64,000 nucleotides of DNA from contig JANFAH010000005.1 in the NCBI GenBank assembly GCA_024663395.1, positions 186,001-250,000 of the forward strand. The letters run 5' to 3'. Positions 23,394-36,156 of this stretch are shown in pieces (position 1 is the stretch's first letter; each line of letters starts with the position of its first letter). The notes under the pieces are model-generated. The model was not told the origin of the DNA and did not search any database. It saw only the letters and a list, made by a program, of their open reading frames with translations. Source of the stretch: Pisolithus tinctorius (Eukaryota; Basidiomycota; Agaricomycetes; Boletales; Pisolithaceae). A program made the position numbers and the translations under genes.

Positions 23394-25041
23394 ATGGTCG
23401 CACCAATCTTGTGGACGACCATAACAATCAAATTTCTAGAAGGTAGATCATCGGAACCACCTGAGTCTTAGACGTCAGCACTGATATGTATGGTATAGTG
23501 GTACCGTCCGCCATTATGCTGTACGACTATGGTGAGCCTTCTGCTTCCCAGCGGCACTTGAACCTGATCTTTATGACCAGTTCTTACTTTGGAGGAAGAG
23601 GTACTAGTCCTATTGCATTGCCATCCAATACCACTGGCCATTCATCGCAGCTCATTCATGGAAGGTCGATTGTATTTGGGTAACTCACCTTTCTGGTCAC
23701 TTTACTGTATCCTAACACATCGTCAGAGTAGGCGCATGTCGGTCGCTTCAGCTATATATCTCATCGTGAGCCCAAAATGCGTCGAAGTCTCGATTTTTAG
23801 CACTTCTCAGTACAGTACGAACAGACTCGGTACATTGGAACCGCGCTCATTGTGTACGTCCTCTGGCATGCACGCATACAGCAGTACTTAACCTTCATTA
23901 CAGATTTTCGACGGCCAGTAAGTCGTGGAATACAGCCAAGTCCTGTGCGCTCCTCACGGTCACCAGTTTACATTGTGGATAAGAGCTCCCCTTCCTCGGG
24001 ACAGGCAAGTACATTGGATCAATAACCAGCATCCACTAATATGATTGCACAGTTGTACGTACCTTCTATTTGTGCATGTGTTCTCAAGGATAACCTGTAT
24101 ATCTCCTACCATGACGAATAGTTGTAACTTCGTCCTTTAGGGCAATTTCTTTCCAAACTGACTCTAGGATAGTTCCAGGATTTCTCCCCGTTCTCGAGAG
24201 CTGGTTTAGCTGCGTGTTGATCTGGCTTGTGCAAAGTACGCCTCTATTCACATAGTTAATGCAATCACCTCATTCTTTCAGTAATTCTCCAAATGCGGCT
24301 GTATGCCCTTTATCATGGCTCAAAGAAGATTCTCCTCGCCGGACTCTTGGGGTTTGTCGCCGAAGTCATCGTCACGATCACCTGCATGGTACAAATCACC
24401 AATTTCGAAGGTGAGTTTTGACCCCAGTTCAATGTCGGGTGTAGACTGATACTCAGGTGCAGTCAGCAAAGTGATCAACGTTACTAACCATATCATGGCT
24501 TATCCAACTGTAGCCACTAACATCTACATCAATTATGCTGCTGTCGCGGCTTATGAATGCCTGTTATTTGCCCTCGCAGTCTATGCAGCCATTCGACGTT
24601 ACAAGGAGGAACATGCTCCCCTTCCGGTGAACTTGAACAAAATGAAGGATTTGAGGACGATTCTTATAGGTGGAAATGTAGTTTACTTCCTTGGGTAGGT
24701 ACTAACTTCGTGTTCTGTGAGCGGATCAAGTAACTAGCACTTGCAGAACCCTACTCTATTTCATTGCCTATGTGGTGGTGTCATTGTTACTCCCTGTACG
24801 TCCTTGCTGCTCTCTTAAGTGCAGAGATGTCTGATATCTCCATCAGACTCAATGGATAGTCGCGGTGCCGAGGTTGGGGTCTGCCATAACTGCAGTCTTC
24901 GGATGTCATCTTGTCCTGCATATCAGAAGTTCGAGGGCTTTTGCAGGGGATGACTCGGAGGAACGTGAGAGCCACACTCTTGTAGTCTTACGTTCACCCC
25001 GCACCGGCACGATGATAGACCTACATGGCCTGCCACCCTAA
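23394..25041 (+). CDS. DUF6533-type membrane protein, copy A
   Basis: This is a multi-pass membrane protein of a large mushroom family (DUF6533), function unknown. The proposed start at 23394 gives MVAPILWTTITIKFLE. After an intron comes VVPSAIMLYDYG, then, after another, LYDQFLLWRKR, the DUF6533 signature around an aromatic pair and a WRKR turn. Later segments are hydrophobic: ILQMRLYALYHGSKKILLAG, then GFVAEVIVTITCMVQI, then NYAAVAAYECLLFALAVYAAI before a polar loop and LRTILIGGNVVYFLG, then LLYFIAYVVVSLLLP, and WIVAVPRLGSAITAVFGCHLVLHIRSS at the end. This suggests about seven membrane helices. The stop is TAA at 25039-25041. At least seven introns are needed; not all could be placed exactly. 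It is convergent with the WD40-TPR-HET gene and is an inverted relative of copy C. Confidence 0.75.
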
Positions 25042-25644
25042 TCCGATGTCTGTCCCGTTTTATAATGATGTAATTTTATGTCTCGCCTCTCTGAGAGCCC
25101 CAGTGATCGTTGCCAGCATTCTCCTTAGGTTGCTGTGACAGCCACTATTGGTTACTGCCTTGTATCGCATATCCAAAGCCTAAGAGCTGCGCGGTCTATT
25201 GTGATGCATGGGTCCAACTCTGAGCTAACCTGTTGCAGTTCTGAGTGATCCAACTCATAATCCTTATTTACCGTCCAAAGCTTAGGGTCCTGCAGTGCGA
25301 TCCAATCATTTGCACTGTGTTGGCAAACTAATAACTGGACGGCACTCCGCCAAAACCCTCCGTGAAAATCACATCATCCGTTCCATGATACTGCGCAAGA
25401 ATTATGTGACGGTTCGCAGGTTGTTAGGGGTACTACGTACAAGCGATAATGGAAAGAGAAATTACGGAGGCTCTCGTTGTCCATGGAACGTAAGTATGAA
25501 CAAATCTCCAACTCAGCCTCGAGTCTCTTGAGGCTCCGTCTCCGTGTAACAAACAAACAAACGAGAACAGCACAGAAATACAGAAAGAAAAAAATAGCGG
25601 ATGAAGGACGACACCAGCAGCTGAGCCCAACTTCCCCACAGATG

Positions 25645-28600
25645 TCAAAGGATTTCCAGGACTGTCGCCCGAACGTTCTCGGGAGTGATGTTGGTTCCGA
25701 GTCCCGAGACGACAATCTCGTTCTCTGCAGCGACCCTCTTGTACTCTCCATTCGGCTGCTGTAGGAGAAGCAAAGCGTTGAACGGCTGTCCGAGGCGAGC
25801 AATCATCTGTAGTGCTCGGGTGTAGTCGTCAACCTGAGGCGCGGAGACAGTGTGCGATAACACAACTTCATCGGGTCTGATATCGCCATCCCAATCCGAG
25901 TCAAAGCTAGTGTCAGACTCTGAGTCACTTCCCAGAGAAACTCCATTACTCCGGCGGCGGATATGGTGAATCCACGGATGTGCGAAGACGAATCTCTGTG
26001 ACTCGCGCAGCGGGAGATCATCTGCCGTCGTGAACTCCACCTTTCCAAGTCCCGATACCATGGCACGATATAGTTTCTCATTGCCTTCGCGTAGTTCCTG
26101 TATACGGAGGCTTCTGACAGAGAAAATGATGCATGGAAGATGTAGGCGTCGGCTCTGAAAACGGGCAGGTGGAAGAGGGTTGATCTGGTTATAGATACTC
26201 AGCGCTTCCCGCTGAGGCAACTTGCTGCGTAACTTCGTGATGTAAATTTCCATTTCTTCTCCTTCGAGTGACGGACGGTTGTGAGGAGTTTGGCTGTAAA
26301 CGGAAACAGAAGCCGGGAGACAACTGTTGTATGATGATGACTTTCCTGACCACGCAAGCACGGCGACCTCGCCGGTGCGGGCCACAATCTCCTCCAAGAG
26401 ACGTCCGACAGCGTCGGTCCCTTCTCCATAGTGGGGCACGATATCTGACTTGAATATGCCAATGAGAGAGTATGCGACGTCTTCCTCGACTGTTGCAATG
26501 CGCGTCGAAGCGAGACGAAGTTTCTCACGCACCGCAAGATTATCTGGAGAGAACGTGACGATAGTTTCGCGGGGGATCTTGATGGCATCTACTAGTTCTT
26601 GCATGATCTCCGGGGATTCCTTGTGGTTCGCGCCAGTATCGCCGAGGTATGGTCTCCACTCAGAGTCATAGAAAAAGATGACTCGTGGCGAGAGAAGCTC
26701 TTGTAAAGTCCATGCTCGGGTCATCCACAAACTGCACCTGAGGTCCCCGAGCTTGGACGGATGTGCTACGTTGGCAAGGAATACGAGGGTGGCCGCCGAA
26801 TTTCCATACCACTTGTACATAGATTTGAGAGACTGATCGAGGACGGAGTTCATGGACTTGTCGATACAACATGTATCCGACCATGCCCAATTATGACCAA
26901 GTCTGCGTGTTTCCTTGCAGAAATTGCGCAACTTTTCGTTCAGCGGCGTGCCAGGGAGTTTCCACACAGATTTGACCGTGTTGACGTCCTGGAATGAAGG
27001 CTCCTTTCCCTGCCATGTATGAGAGAACATGGTGTATCCGAAAAACCTTGCAACCACCCGTAGGATCCGTTCATTGTCCACTTCTTTCGTCATAGATGAA
27101 ACGAGCTCTTTGCATGTCGGACTAGTCTTGAAGATACGCATCTGCTCAGGACCATCACAAAGGCAACCAGTGTTAACGTTGATGAGGACGAGAGGACGAT
27201 TTTTTAGGATCTCATGAACAGCAGGATCAATAGCAGCAATTATCTTCGAAGGAGAAATGTAGTTCTTGCGTAATCCTGTGGGACCGTCATTTATAGGCAT
27301 TAGATTCGTGGAAAAGGTACATACTCCTGATTTCGGCCCTGCATCTCCGTATTTGAAGTCCTAGTCATGCTGACGAAGACCCCTACGGCTTCAGTTGTGC
27401 GCCCCTCAGCATAAAGAGTTTCACATAAACGTTGTTGGGGAACGAAGTCCAGTGCACTGAAATCCCACCCAAATATCTTTATGGAGGCTTAGATTAATAG
27501 GTAGTGGTAGTGATGGCAGAAGACATACGAGCGAGATCGTCACCAGCGGAGAACATTGATCATGCTTTGGGGCTAGGTTCTTTGCACGCTCGATCAATGG
27601 TATCGCACGTCCGTAATTTCCCTTCTTGAGGTACATAACTCCAAGGACCTGCAGAATGCATCAGTGGTGATACATGTCTGTATTACGTGAGGTACATGCC
27701 TGGGTGTAAAGGTAGGTGGCCTTATCATCCTTATGCTCGTTCGCCCTCGTAGTAAGATATTCTACGTGCAATATCGCCTCTTCCTGATTTCCAGATTCAT
27801 ATACGAGGATAAACTGATTGGAACGCAGATTAATTGTGAGAACGATCTAGATCACCCCGCGCACCTTCAGTAGTAGAAGAAATTTGTTGTCATGCGGTTC
27901 ACAGTCATGGAAGGCACGGTCAAATGTGCATAGTGCACCCTCTCGATCGCCCTGGCCAAGTAGAGCAACCGCCAACGCGATATGCCCGATAGGTGACGGC
28001 TGAATCCGGAGGGACTTAAGGCGCACGTGAGTGAAAACGTACATGGAATGGTAAGAAAGCAGCCTCACCTCGTTGGCGTCCTTAATCGCAAGTGCCAAGT
28101 ATCTCAAACGCGTCCTTATAAGAGAGCGGCTTGCCAGCAGGTGGTGACTAGGACTTGAAGCGCTCGTGATCTCCTTTGAAAGTAGCCTTTCAGCATTCAT
28201 CGGGTCATTCTGCGTCCATGACTTGAGGGTATCATCGCCCACTTGTATGAGCGGAACCTAAGAAATGTGGAGTTGTCGACAGATTGAAGAATTATGCAGT
28301 GTATTGATTGTTAGCGATACAACTCGAGCTCAATTAGTGAATGTACTCTTACACCGCCGTTGAAATACTCGGGGGGAAGAACATTTCTGAGATTGTGAAT
28401 TGTGATATTCCTGCCGTGTCCACATGCGAGATACCTCCCGCTTGGTGAGAGAGCAACACATGTGACTTGTGAGGTGTGTGTGATAAGGCTTTTGATCTGC
28501 TTGTGCGACACGCAATCCCATAGTGAAACTGATGAGCCTGCGGCACACGCAATGAACCTGCCGTTGGATGCTGTATACACCAGAGATTGGTTTTCATGGA

Positions 28601-29279
28601 TCAACCATTCTGAAGTTGAAGACTCAGAAAGGTTGAAACAAATGATTTTGCCTTTGTTTGCGACGAACAACTGCTGGCCATCAGATGACCAAGCCAAACG
28701 AGTTCTCGACCATGAACCCGTTGAGCCGTTTCGACCTGAATCGAACAAGATATTGCCGTCGTGGGTACTGTAGACACGGAAACCGTAACTCTCCGAGGCG
28801 GTAGCAAGTCGACTGCTGTCGGGGGAGAACTTGACACTAGCAACCCGATCGTGTGGGAGGGGAGCATGGAGTCGTTCACCGGAGGTGATGCTGAATAGCT
28901 TGACATTCTTCAAATCCGCAGATACAAATTTAGTACAGTCGCTCGAGATATCGATCCCCGTTATATCGGCGACGTTTTCTGTGAACTCGCGCACTTGTTC
29001 ATGAGTGACCGCATTCCAGACGATGACCTTCTTTCCGCGGTCCCCAGACACCATCCACTGACCATCCTGGGAAACGAGAATACAATTGATAGCACCGTTC
29101 GCTTTCATGGTTGAACCCTGTTGTCGTCCGTCTTCAATGTTCCATCGACGAATTTCACTGTTGGCATATCCTCCTACGACCTGGCTTTCGTCCGCAAAGG
29201 TGACTGCGTTTACATCACTCTGGAGTACATTGACGATTTCGACCCGGTTCGCATCTGAACCACGACAGCGGACTGTCAA
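25645..29279 (-). CDS. WD40-TPR-HET multidomain protein
   Basis: Three blocks follow each other on one strand. Block 1 (29,279-28,360) holds seven WD40-like repeats, enough for one propeller, with WD endings such as VIVWN and VSLWD. An intron at about 28,355-28,260 links FNGG to VPLIQVGDDTLKSW. Block 2 (28,255-27,350) is a TPR-type region, with SPIGHIALAVALLGQGDREGALCTFDRAFHDC and, after introns, VMYLKKGNYGRAIPLIERAKNL. Block 3 (27,270-25,645) is a HET domain with MFSHTWQGKEPSF, DTCCIDKS, WYGNSAATLVFLA and WTLQELLSPRVIFF, plus a long C-terminal region ending NVRATVLEIL. HET domains trigger cell death in fungal non-self recognition. The N-terminal start is not settled: 29,279 is a TTG, and no clear upstream exon is seen. 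The expected second half of the TPR array before the HET block seems to be missing, with a frame break near 27,300. Confidence 0.85.
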
Positions 29280-29399
29280 TAGGGCTGCCTCAGCCTCTCT
29301 GACTGCTGGTGCTCACCCATCATCACCACTGGCAAGCCCTGCCAACTCAACTTGTCCTGGGGTTTAGAGGGGAAAAGGACAACGCATCGTAGGGTTACT

Positions 29400-31286
29400 T
29401 GCTGTACCCAATATATGGTCTACGCATTCCTCATATGGATCAGCTGACATTGCCAGAGTCACATCAAGATCAGGAAAATGAAGATTTGGCAGAGCAGGTC
29501 TTACTAATAATGATTCCCGAGCTCCACAACACCCGGTGTACATCTGCACGAAGTCGCACACAGCTGGGCAAGGGTTGGCGGAAACGTGTCCAAGGAAGAC
29601 ATAGCAACGTGTTGACATATCTACAATCACCCAATCTCAGAAAGTTTTCCACCGCACGCATCAATGCCCATCGATCCCAACAAATCTTTGGGTTCCATTA
29701 TATCCTCACGCTCGCTGATATACTTAAACCTTCATTTCCTCCCACCAGGATCCGAATCTGCCTGCAAACTAAAGGCCTCATGCGATGATAAACACGCCTA
29801 ACTCGCACCCCTTAAGGATCCATCAGCAGGCACGTCGACGTGTGTACCGCCTCGTCAAGATGGGCGAAGTTTAATGTGATAGGACGGACCTCCACTGACG
29901 AACATCTCATCCATCGAAGCGTGCATCAGTTCGAGTGCTTCGACGCCCTGGAGTTTGATACAGGCGGATCATGCGAGGTAGAATTCCTCTTTGCCGCGTG
30001 TAAGTCTAGGCTTTTCAGGTTATCCAGATTCAGGGAGTAAGATGCCCATTCGGGCTCGGACTCCATTGTCGAGGGCACGTTCTTCGGTTCTCCAGAGGTA
30101 CAGATGTTGGACACTTACAGTTCGAAAATGATTGTGTGTATCCGTCGCGTCGACCGTGTTTTGTCGTTCAACCGGGAACCCTGTGGAGCGAGGCGAGGGC
30201 GGCTGGCGACCTCGTGGCACAACAAGTCAGAATCATGGCTAATGACACAAGTTAAAGGGGAGCTGGGATGATGAGACAATGAGAGAAGGGGAGCTGGTGG
30301 AATTCAAGGGACCCCAGGCGAAGGGGCACTGAACCGATAAGACGACTTACGCAGGATTGAACTACCCATGGTGCATATAGAAGGTTTAAAAAAACTACTT
30401 AGTTAGAAATAACCTTGTCAAGGGTCATGACGAGCATCACAGGTTGGCAGCCTACGAAGACCGTCAATGTCTTTTGTTGCGAACGAGTGTCCTCGACTTC
30501 TTGCAATTGAGCTGACTTCTTTTAGGCTTTCCCCTTTTAGATGTCCAGATTAATGCACAATCGCATGAACTCCGCCCCGGGTCCGCGCCGTACGAAATTA
30601 GAGTTCCTTCACTCAGTGCACCCTTCCTTGCGACTCCATCGCAAACATGTCACGGGGCTGAGAACAGCCTCAACATTCTTGACTGAAATTTGAGGTCTGA
30701 GCTGTCCACCATCAGAACACCTGATTTAGAGGATGACAAGCAGTGAAGTTGCTCTCTAAACACGAAATTCAGCCTGCGTAGTTTTTGGGCGTTATCGTGT
30801 TACTTCGAACTGGTCGCGTCTCAAGTGAGCCGTCCAGTTTCTAGACGGGTCATTTGCCAGGTTGGTGTCTTACTACTAAGGCGTCATGCTCTGTCGTGTT
30901 ACAGCACAACGCCAACCAAAAGGAGGACCCGAGAACTTCCTGTACTTTGCGACGTGGGACCAAGATGGCGGGTTCTCGTCCCAGCAGGGTTACTATCGAC
31001 ACTGCACTAGGACACGAAGGGAAATCGAATCCATGCTCAGTAACTACGAATTCATCGGAACACGGGGAAATAATAATTGGTGCAAAGTCTTCTCTGACGG
31101 CAGACATCTGCAATCACATCGATCAGCCAGGGAATTCTGGCTTACATATTATGTATCCGCTGATGGCCAAGGTCTTCTATCTGTTTCAGATGGCGTGGAT
31201 GACGGAAACACAATTCACCATATGCTTCGGGTCTAAGGTTTATATACCTTGAACTTAGCAGGTGTCTATTTCATCCCCAAGGGGAG
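29400..31286. other. Long stretch without a recognised gene
   Basis: Frames at 29,364-29,788 and 30,825-31,252 are open on one or both strands but match no family I know, and the two strands are open together, which argues for chance. The stretch 30,236-30,420 is purine-rich (for example ggggagctgg repeats). It may contain the missing 5' end of the WD40-TPR-HET gene. Confidence 0.45.
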
Positions 31287-32974
31287 ATGGAACCAACAGT
31301 CAATTACGACCTTCTTGGTGTAGAGAGAGACGCTCAAACGATCCGACTCCTGCAAGGTAATTCTCAAAGCTCTAACACTAGTGGTATTAAAAGTGTATCA
31401 ACATCAGTTGTACCGGCTACTCTGATGGTGTATGACTATGGTATGTATTTCCGTTCCAACAAACCATGAACATTGACAAAGTGGACAGTACTTTCTTGGG
31501 ATGATGAGGTGTCGGCACTTCTTTTGGGCGTTTGGTCCACAGTAACTGACTGGCATTCCGTTGAAAGGTCGAATATATTTGGGTACATGGCTTATGCCCT
31601 TCTCGGATTCTAGTATCCTGACACATCCCCACGACAGAAGAAACGGTTCTCAATCATCTCAGTCATTTATCTCATAGTGAGCTTCATAAATTCGGTTTCG
31701 GCGCCGAGCTCAGTATAAATGACAGTTTCGATATTTCGGCATCCTATATATACTGTACGTGCATCGCATGTCGCACTCTGATCATGTTTCCAGAGCTTAA
31801 CACCACCGTAGGTTTTCCATGGCAGGTTGGTTATAGAACGCTTGGGCCGTGTCAGGATGTTCACCGCTATCAGAATTCATTGCGAATGAAAATTCTACCA
31901 ACAAGGCAGGTGTTCCTCAGATCAACGAGCAGCACGCTAGCTTGACAAGAATCGCAACAGTTGTGCGTAGTTTTGCTCGTCCAGTGTTACATTCAGATCA
32001 TGATCCCCGATGTCCTTCCCAATCAAAACCAACAGTTGTAAGCCAGACGTATGATCGTAAAATTTCATGTAACTGATTGTGTCGTAGTTACTCATGATTT
32101 CCCTGCTGTCGATATGTGGTTCAGTTGCTTAGCTTACTGGTTTGTTCAAAGTAAGTTTATCTTTACAATCAAAGATCGCACGGTGATGATTTCCTCAGTT
32201 ATTTTGGTATTGCGGCTCTACGTTCTGTACAGCGGCTCACGGAAGGTTCTACTCGCGGCAGTCTCAGGCTTGGCCGCAGAAGCCATCGTCATGATCGTGT
32301 GCGTGGCACTTCTTACCATTTCCGCAGGTCTGTCATCTGTCATCTACCGTATTATTATGAAGTAGAGTCTAAACCTGGTCGATATCTACCAGACGAAATC
32401 CTACTGAACCTCGGGTTCAAAGTCAGCGCGTTCCCTGATGTAGCCCTCAAAATTTATGTCAATTATTCCGCTATGATAGCGTGCGAATGCCTACTGTTTT
32501 CGCTCGCTTTCGCTGCAGCAGTCGGGCGGTATCGAGAGAAGCTTGGACCTCTCCCCGCCAATTGGAATGGAGTAAAACGCCTGAAGGACATTCTCATCGA
32601 AGGAAATGTGCTTTACTTTCTTGTGTACGTCACCTCCAACGCCATATCCGGGGAAGTGAGGAAATGACGAGAACTGTAGGATCATGCTTTATTCCATTGT
32701 ATACCTAGTAATATCACTCACCCTTCCTGTAAGTTGACATTCGCCATCCGGGCGGCTTCACCTCTGATATCCCTGACAGGTTGAATGGCTCCTTGGAATA
32801 CTCTCCCTCGGGGCTTCCTTCACAATCCTTATTGGCTGTCACCTTATCTTGCATGTCCGAAGCGCAGCTTCACAACTTCGCATTTCGTCATACGTAACTG
32901 ACGAGGACGGTCCAGCTTCCTCATGGCCCTCCATAGCCTTCTCGTACACAACTAGCAGCTGTACATCTTGTTAA
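31287..32974 (+). CDS. DUF6533-type membrane protein, copy B
   Basis: This is a paralogue of the copies at 23.4 and 45.0 kb but more diverged. The start at 31287 gives MEPTVNYDLLGVERDAQTIRLLQ, then after an intron VPATLMVYDYG. Later hydrophobic exons read VILVLRLYVLYSGSRKVLLAAVSGLAAEAIVMIVCVALL, then NYSAMIACECLLFSLAFAAAVGRY, LPANWNGVKRLKDILIEGNVLYFLVY and, after an intron, WLLGILSLGASFTILIGCHLILHVRS. The stop is TAA at 32,972-32,974. The second exon region (31,480-31,700), where the WRKR-type signature is expected, contains stops in all readings I tried, so this copy may be damaged there. It ends 430 bp from the convergent SDHA gene. Confidence 0.65.
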
Positions 32975-33405
32975 TTTGTGTTCTCCTATCGAAGTAGGGT
33001 ACTATCTGAGACTGTCGTGTAGCCTCCATTCGAGTTGAACGCCATTTAAGGCCCAATTTCCTTAGTACTTATCCTAGTATCTGATGTTCCATTGAGTATC
33101 GAGGACTGACATGTTGGGGTTGTAAGATCCGGATTCAGAGCAAAAACAGTCAATGCACCATACGGCTACCAGCATCACCGAGCGTGCGCGCCTACTGGTG
33201 CACCGCTCATATGACACTTAGGTTTGATTGCAGGATACTAAACACACCCCAGGGAGGGTGGACGGCAGGATTAGCGCCTTCTTTTCGAGCTTGAAGAGGT
33301 TCCGTAAAGACAACAGAAATAGTTACTACGATCCAACCGTCCCGCCCACGCGGACGGGACACTGAGCACAATGCTACCCCAAGAACGAACCCGAAGAGAA
33401 ATCGT
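32975..33405. other. Convergent intergenic spacer
   Basis: This lies between two convergent genes (DUF6533 copy B and SDHA) and probably contains only their 3' ends. A GTCCCGCCCACGCGGACGGGAC hairpin-like palindrome sits near 33,338-33,360 and could form a stable stem downstream of SDHA. Confidence 0.5.
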
Positions 33406-35980
33406 TTAGTAAGTGCGCTTCATCGGCGGGACGGGCTTGCACTCGTTCTCGTCTAGTGTCTTGTTGATAACGTCGCGGTACTTGATGGTCACATCTGGCG
33501 AGTTGACATCGTGCTGCCATGTGAGCGTGTGCTTCATCCAGTTTTCGTCGTCACGCTAACAAAGACAAACGTGAGTGGAATGCACATTATCACTATGAGG
33601 CTAGAGACACAAACATCAGGGTAGTCCTCACGGGCATGGGCACCGCGAGATTCTTTGCGTGCGGCAGCAGCAGTGATAGTCTGAACAGCACACTGGAGGA
33701 TATTGCGGAGCTCAAAGGTTTCGACAAGGTCACTGCGAGCGGTCAGCCGCGAGTTATATGTAATTGGGTTCTTACGTACGAATTCCAAATCATACTCCTG
33801 TCTTTGACTCCAACCTGATCGAAAGACTTGTAGATAGTACGCAACTTCTCAACACCTTCATCCAAGGTCCCCTGAGTACTGTTGATGTAAAGACTACATA
33901 AACCTCCTAAATGCCAGGTATCAACGTTGATCTACTTACCGGAAAACAGCTGCATCAGACTGCATCGCTTTCTGCATGTCCAACCGGATGGACGCCGTCG
34001 ACTTGGGACCGTCTGCATTGCGGATCTTATCCAAGAACTCGATGCTTTCAACGCCAGCCCCATCAGGAATCTTCTTGTGAGGCTTTCCTGGCGTAAGGTT
34101 CTCCTTGATGTGGTTTGCACATGCACGGCCGAAGACGACGATATCCAAAAGTGAATTCGCACCCAGACGGTTGGCACCGTGGACGGACACAGATGCGGCC
34201 TCACCAGCAGCATAAAGACCGGGAACAGTCTTGTCCTTGCCGTTCTGTCAAGGATAAGTAAAGGACTCTGGAAGGATCAGCTAGGGCGCACCTCGTCGAC
34301 GGTAAGAACTTCACCGGTATATCTTGTGGGGATACCACCCACTGTCATGCCATAAGCCACACGGCACTGCTAGAGACATCACGCCACTTACTGTTGTAAT
34401 GTACTGTGGGCAAGACAGGGATTGGTTCCTTGGTGACATCGACGCCCGCAAAAATAGCGGCTGTTTCTGAGATACCAGGCAGGCGCTCATGGAGGACCTC
34501 AGCGGGCAAGTGACTGAGCTGCAGATAAATGTGGTCCTTCTCTGGTCCCACACCACGGCCCTCGCGAATTTCGACGGTCATGGAGCGAGAAACCACGTCA
34601 CGTGAGGCAAGATCCTTGGCAGTAGGAGCGTATCGTTCCATGAAACGCTCACCCGCCGAGTTCAGCAGATATCCACCCTCACCTCGAGAACCTAAACCGC
34701 ATGTCGTAAACTCCTGTGGCAGAGATCTTCGCGACACTCACCTTCGGTGATGAGACAGCCAGCACCGTAAATACCTGTGGGGTGGAACTGGACAAACTCC
34801 AGGTCCTGCAGAGGGAGACCAGCGCGGGCTACCATCGCATTACCATCGCCGGAGCAGGTATGCGCACTTGTACAGCTGAAGTAGGCTCGTCCATAACCGC
34901 CAGTGGCCAAAACGGTCTTGTGCGCACGGAAACGATGAAGGGTACCGTCCTCCATGTTTAATGCCATGACACCAACACATTCACCGTCCTCCATAATCAA
35001 GTCCAGTGCAAAGTACTCAATAAAAAAGTTTGTGTTGTGACGAAGAGATTGACCATAGAGAGTGTGAAGAAGAGCATGTCCGGTGCGATCAGCGGCTGCT
35101 GCACAGCGGTATGCCTGACCACCCTTGCCATAGTTCAAGGACTGACCACCGAAGGCACGCTGGTAAATTTTACCCTCCTTTGTCCGAGAGAAAGGGACAC
35201 CGTAGTGTTCGAGCTAGCAACGATCAATGATAAGTATGCTATTCACCCCGAGAAACTCTATCAACATACCTCGATCACTGATCTCGGTGCTTCTCGACAC
35301 ATGTAGTGGATTGCGTCCTGGTCACCAAGCCAGTCCGAGCCTTTCACCTATGGCGAAATGACTACTGGAGTGATGCGGAGTTAGACGAGGGACAAACCGT
35401 ATCGTACATATGCCACCTCCAATCGTCCTCCGTCATGTTCTAGTAAACACCACATGAACATCACAGCTGATTGGTCTACATCACATGGACTTACACCTAG
35501 TGCGGCATTGATACCGCCCTATCAAATGATTGTCAATACACGTCGTGCGCGGTTAACTCCGGAACATACTTGAGCAGCCACAGTATGACTTCGAGTTGGG
35601 AAAAGTTTGGTGATGCACGCTGTGTTGAGGCCAGCCTCTGCTAGCCCGAACGCAGCTCGAAGACCAGCACCACCCGCGCCACTAACACATTCCCGATTCA
35701 GTTTCCATGAGACGACGGCCGAAGAGGTCACACTCACACGACAATAGCATCGTATTCGTGTTCAATGAGCGGATATTTTGCCGAAGACTAGTGCAAAGCA
35801 AGTGTGAGACAGCAAGTTGACGTCGAAGATGTAAGATGAATGATGTACCTTGACCTGCTGAGCTTTTACGGGATTGGTCGAGACGACCTTTCTGGCAGGC
35901 AGAGTAGTTGCAAAAGAGCGCTGCAGGCCCCACCGAGCTCTCGATGGAGCAGTCCTTGGAAGAGTCCTTGTTACTAGCAT
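33406..35980 (-). CDS. SDH1: Succinate dehydrogenase flavoprotein subunit, mitochondrial
   Basis: This is the catalytic subunit of respiratory complex II, which oxidises succinate to fumarate. The start at 35980 gives an Arg/Ser-rich presequence [18 protein letters not shown], typical for mitochondrial import. About ten exons follow. Landmarks are [17 protein letters not shown] (FAD Rossmann motif), [16 protein letters not shown] with the His that binds FAD covalently, [67 protein letters not shown] and the C-terminal [11 protein letters not shown] to PPMKRTY, with TAA at 33,406-33,408. Wherever I checked, exons join in phase, so the gene looks intact. Part of exons 3 and 4 is copied at 1.9-2.1 kb. 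Confidence 0.95.
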
Positions 35981-36156
35981 GACTTGACTTGTTTCCTGCA
36001 GGAGGAGCGGGAGAACGAAATGTCTTTGCGTGACCGTCGGCCGGCGGCTCTCCGGTGCAACACGATCTCACCCGAAACAGGCAATTATAATGGAGCCGTC
36101 GCCATTGGCTGCCGGCTCTAATCACCGCACCGTAACATAAATCATGTGCTAACTAA

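Noticed and set aside
25477..25764. Plus-strand frame at the 3' end of the WD40-TPR-HET gene
   Set aside because: It lies opposite the conserved C-terminal HET exon and has low-complexity composition.
30825..31252. Two overlapping plus-strand frames and a minus-strand frame of 60-130 codons
   Set aside because: Several frames are open at once and none has a recognisable domain. I could not support a gene.
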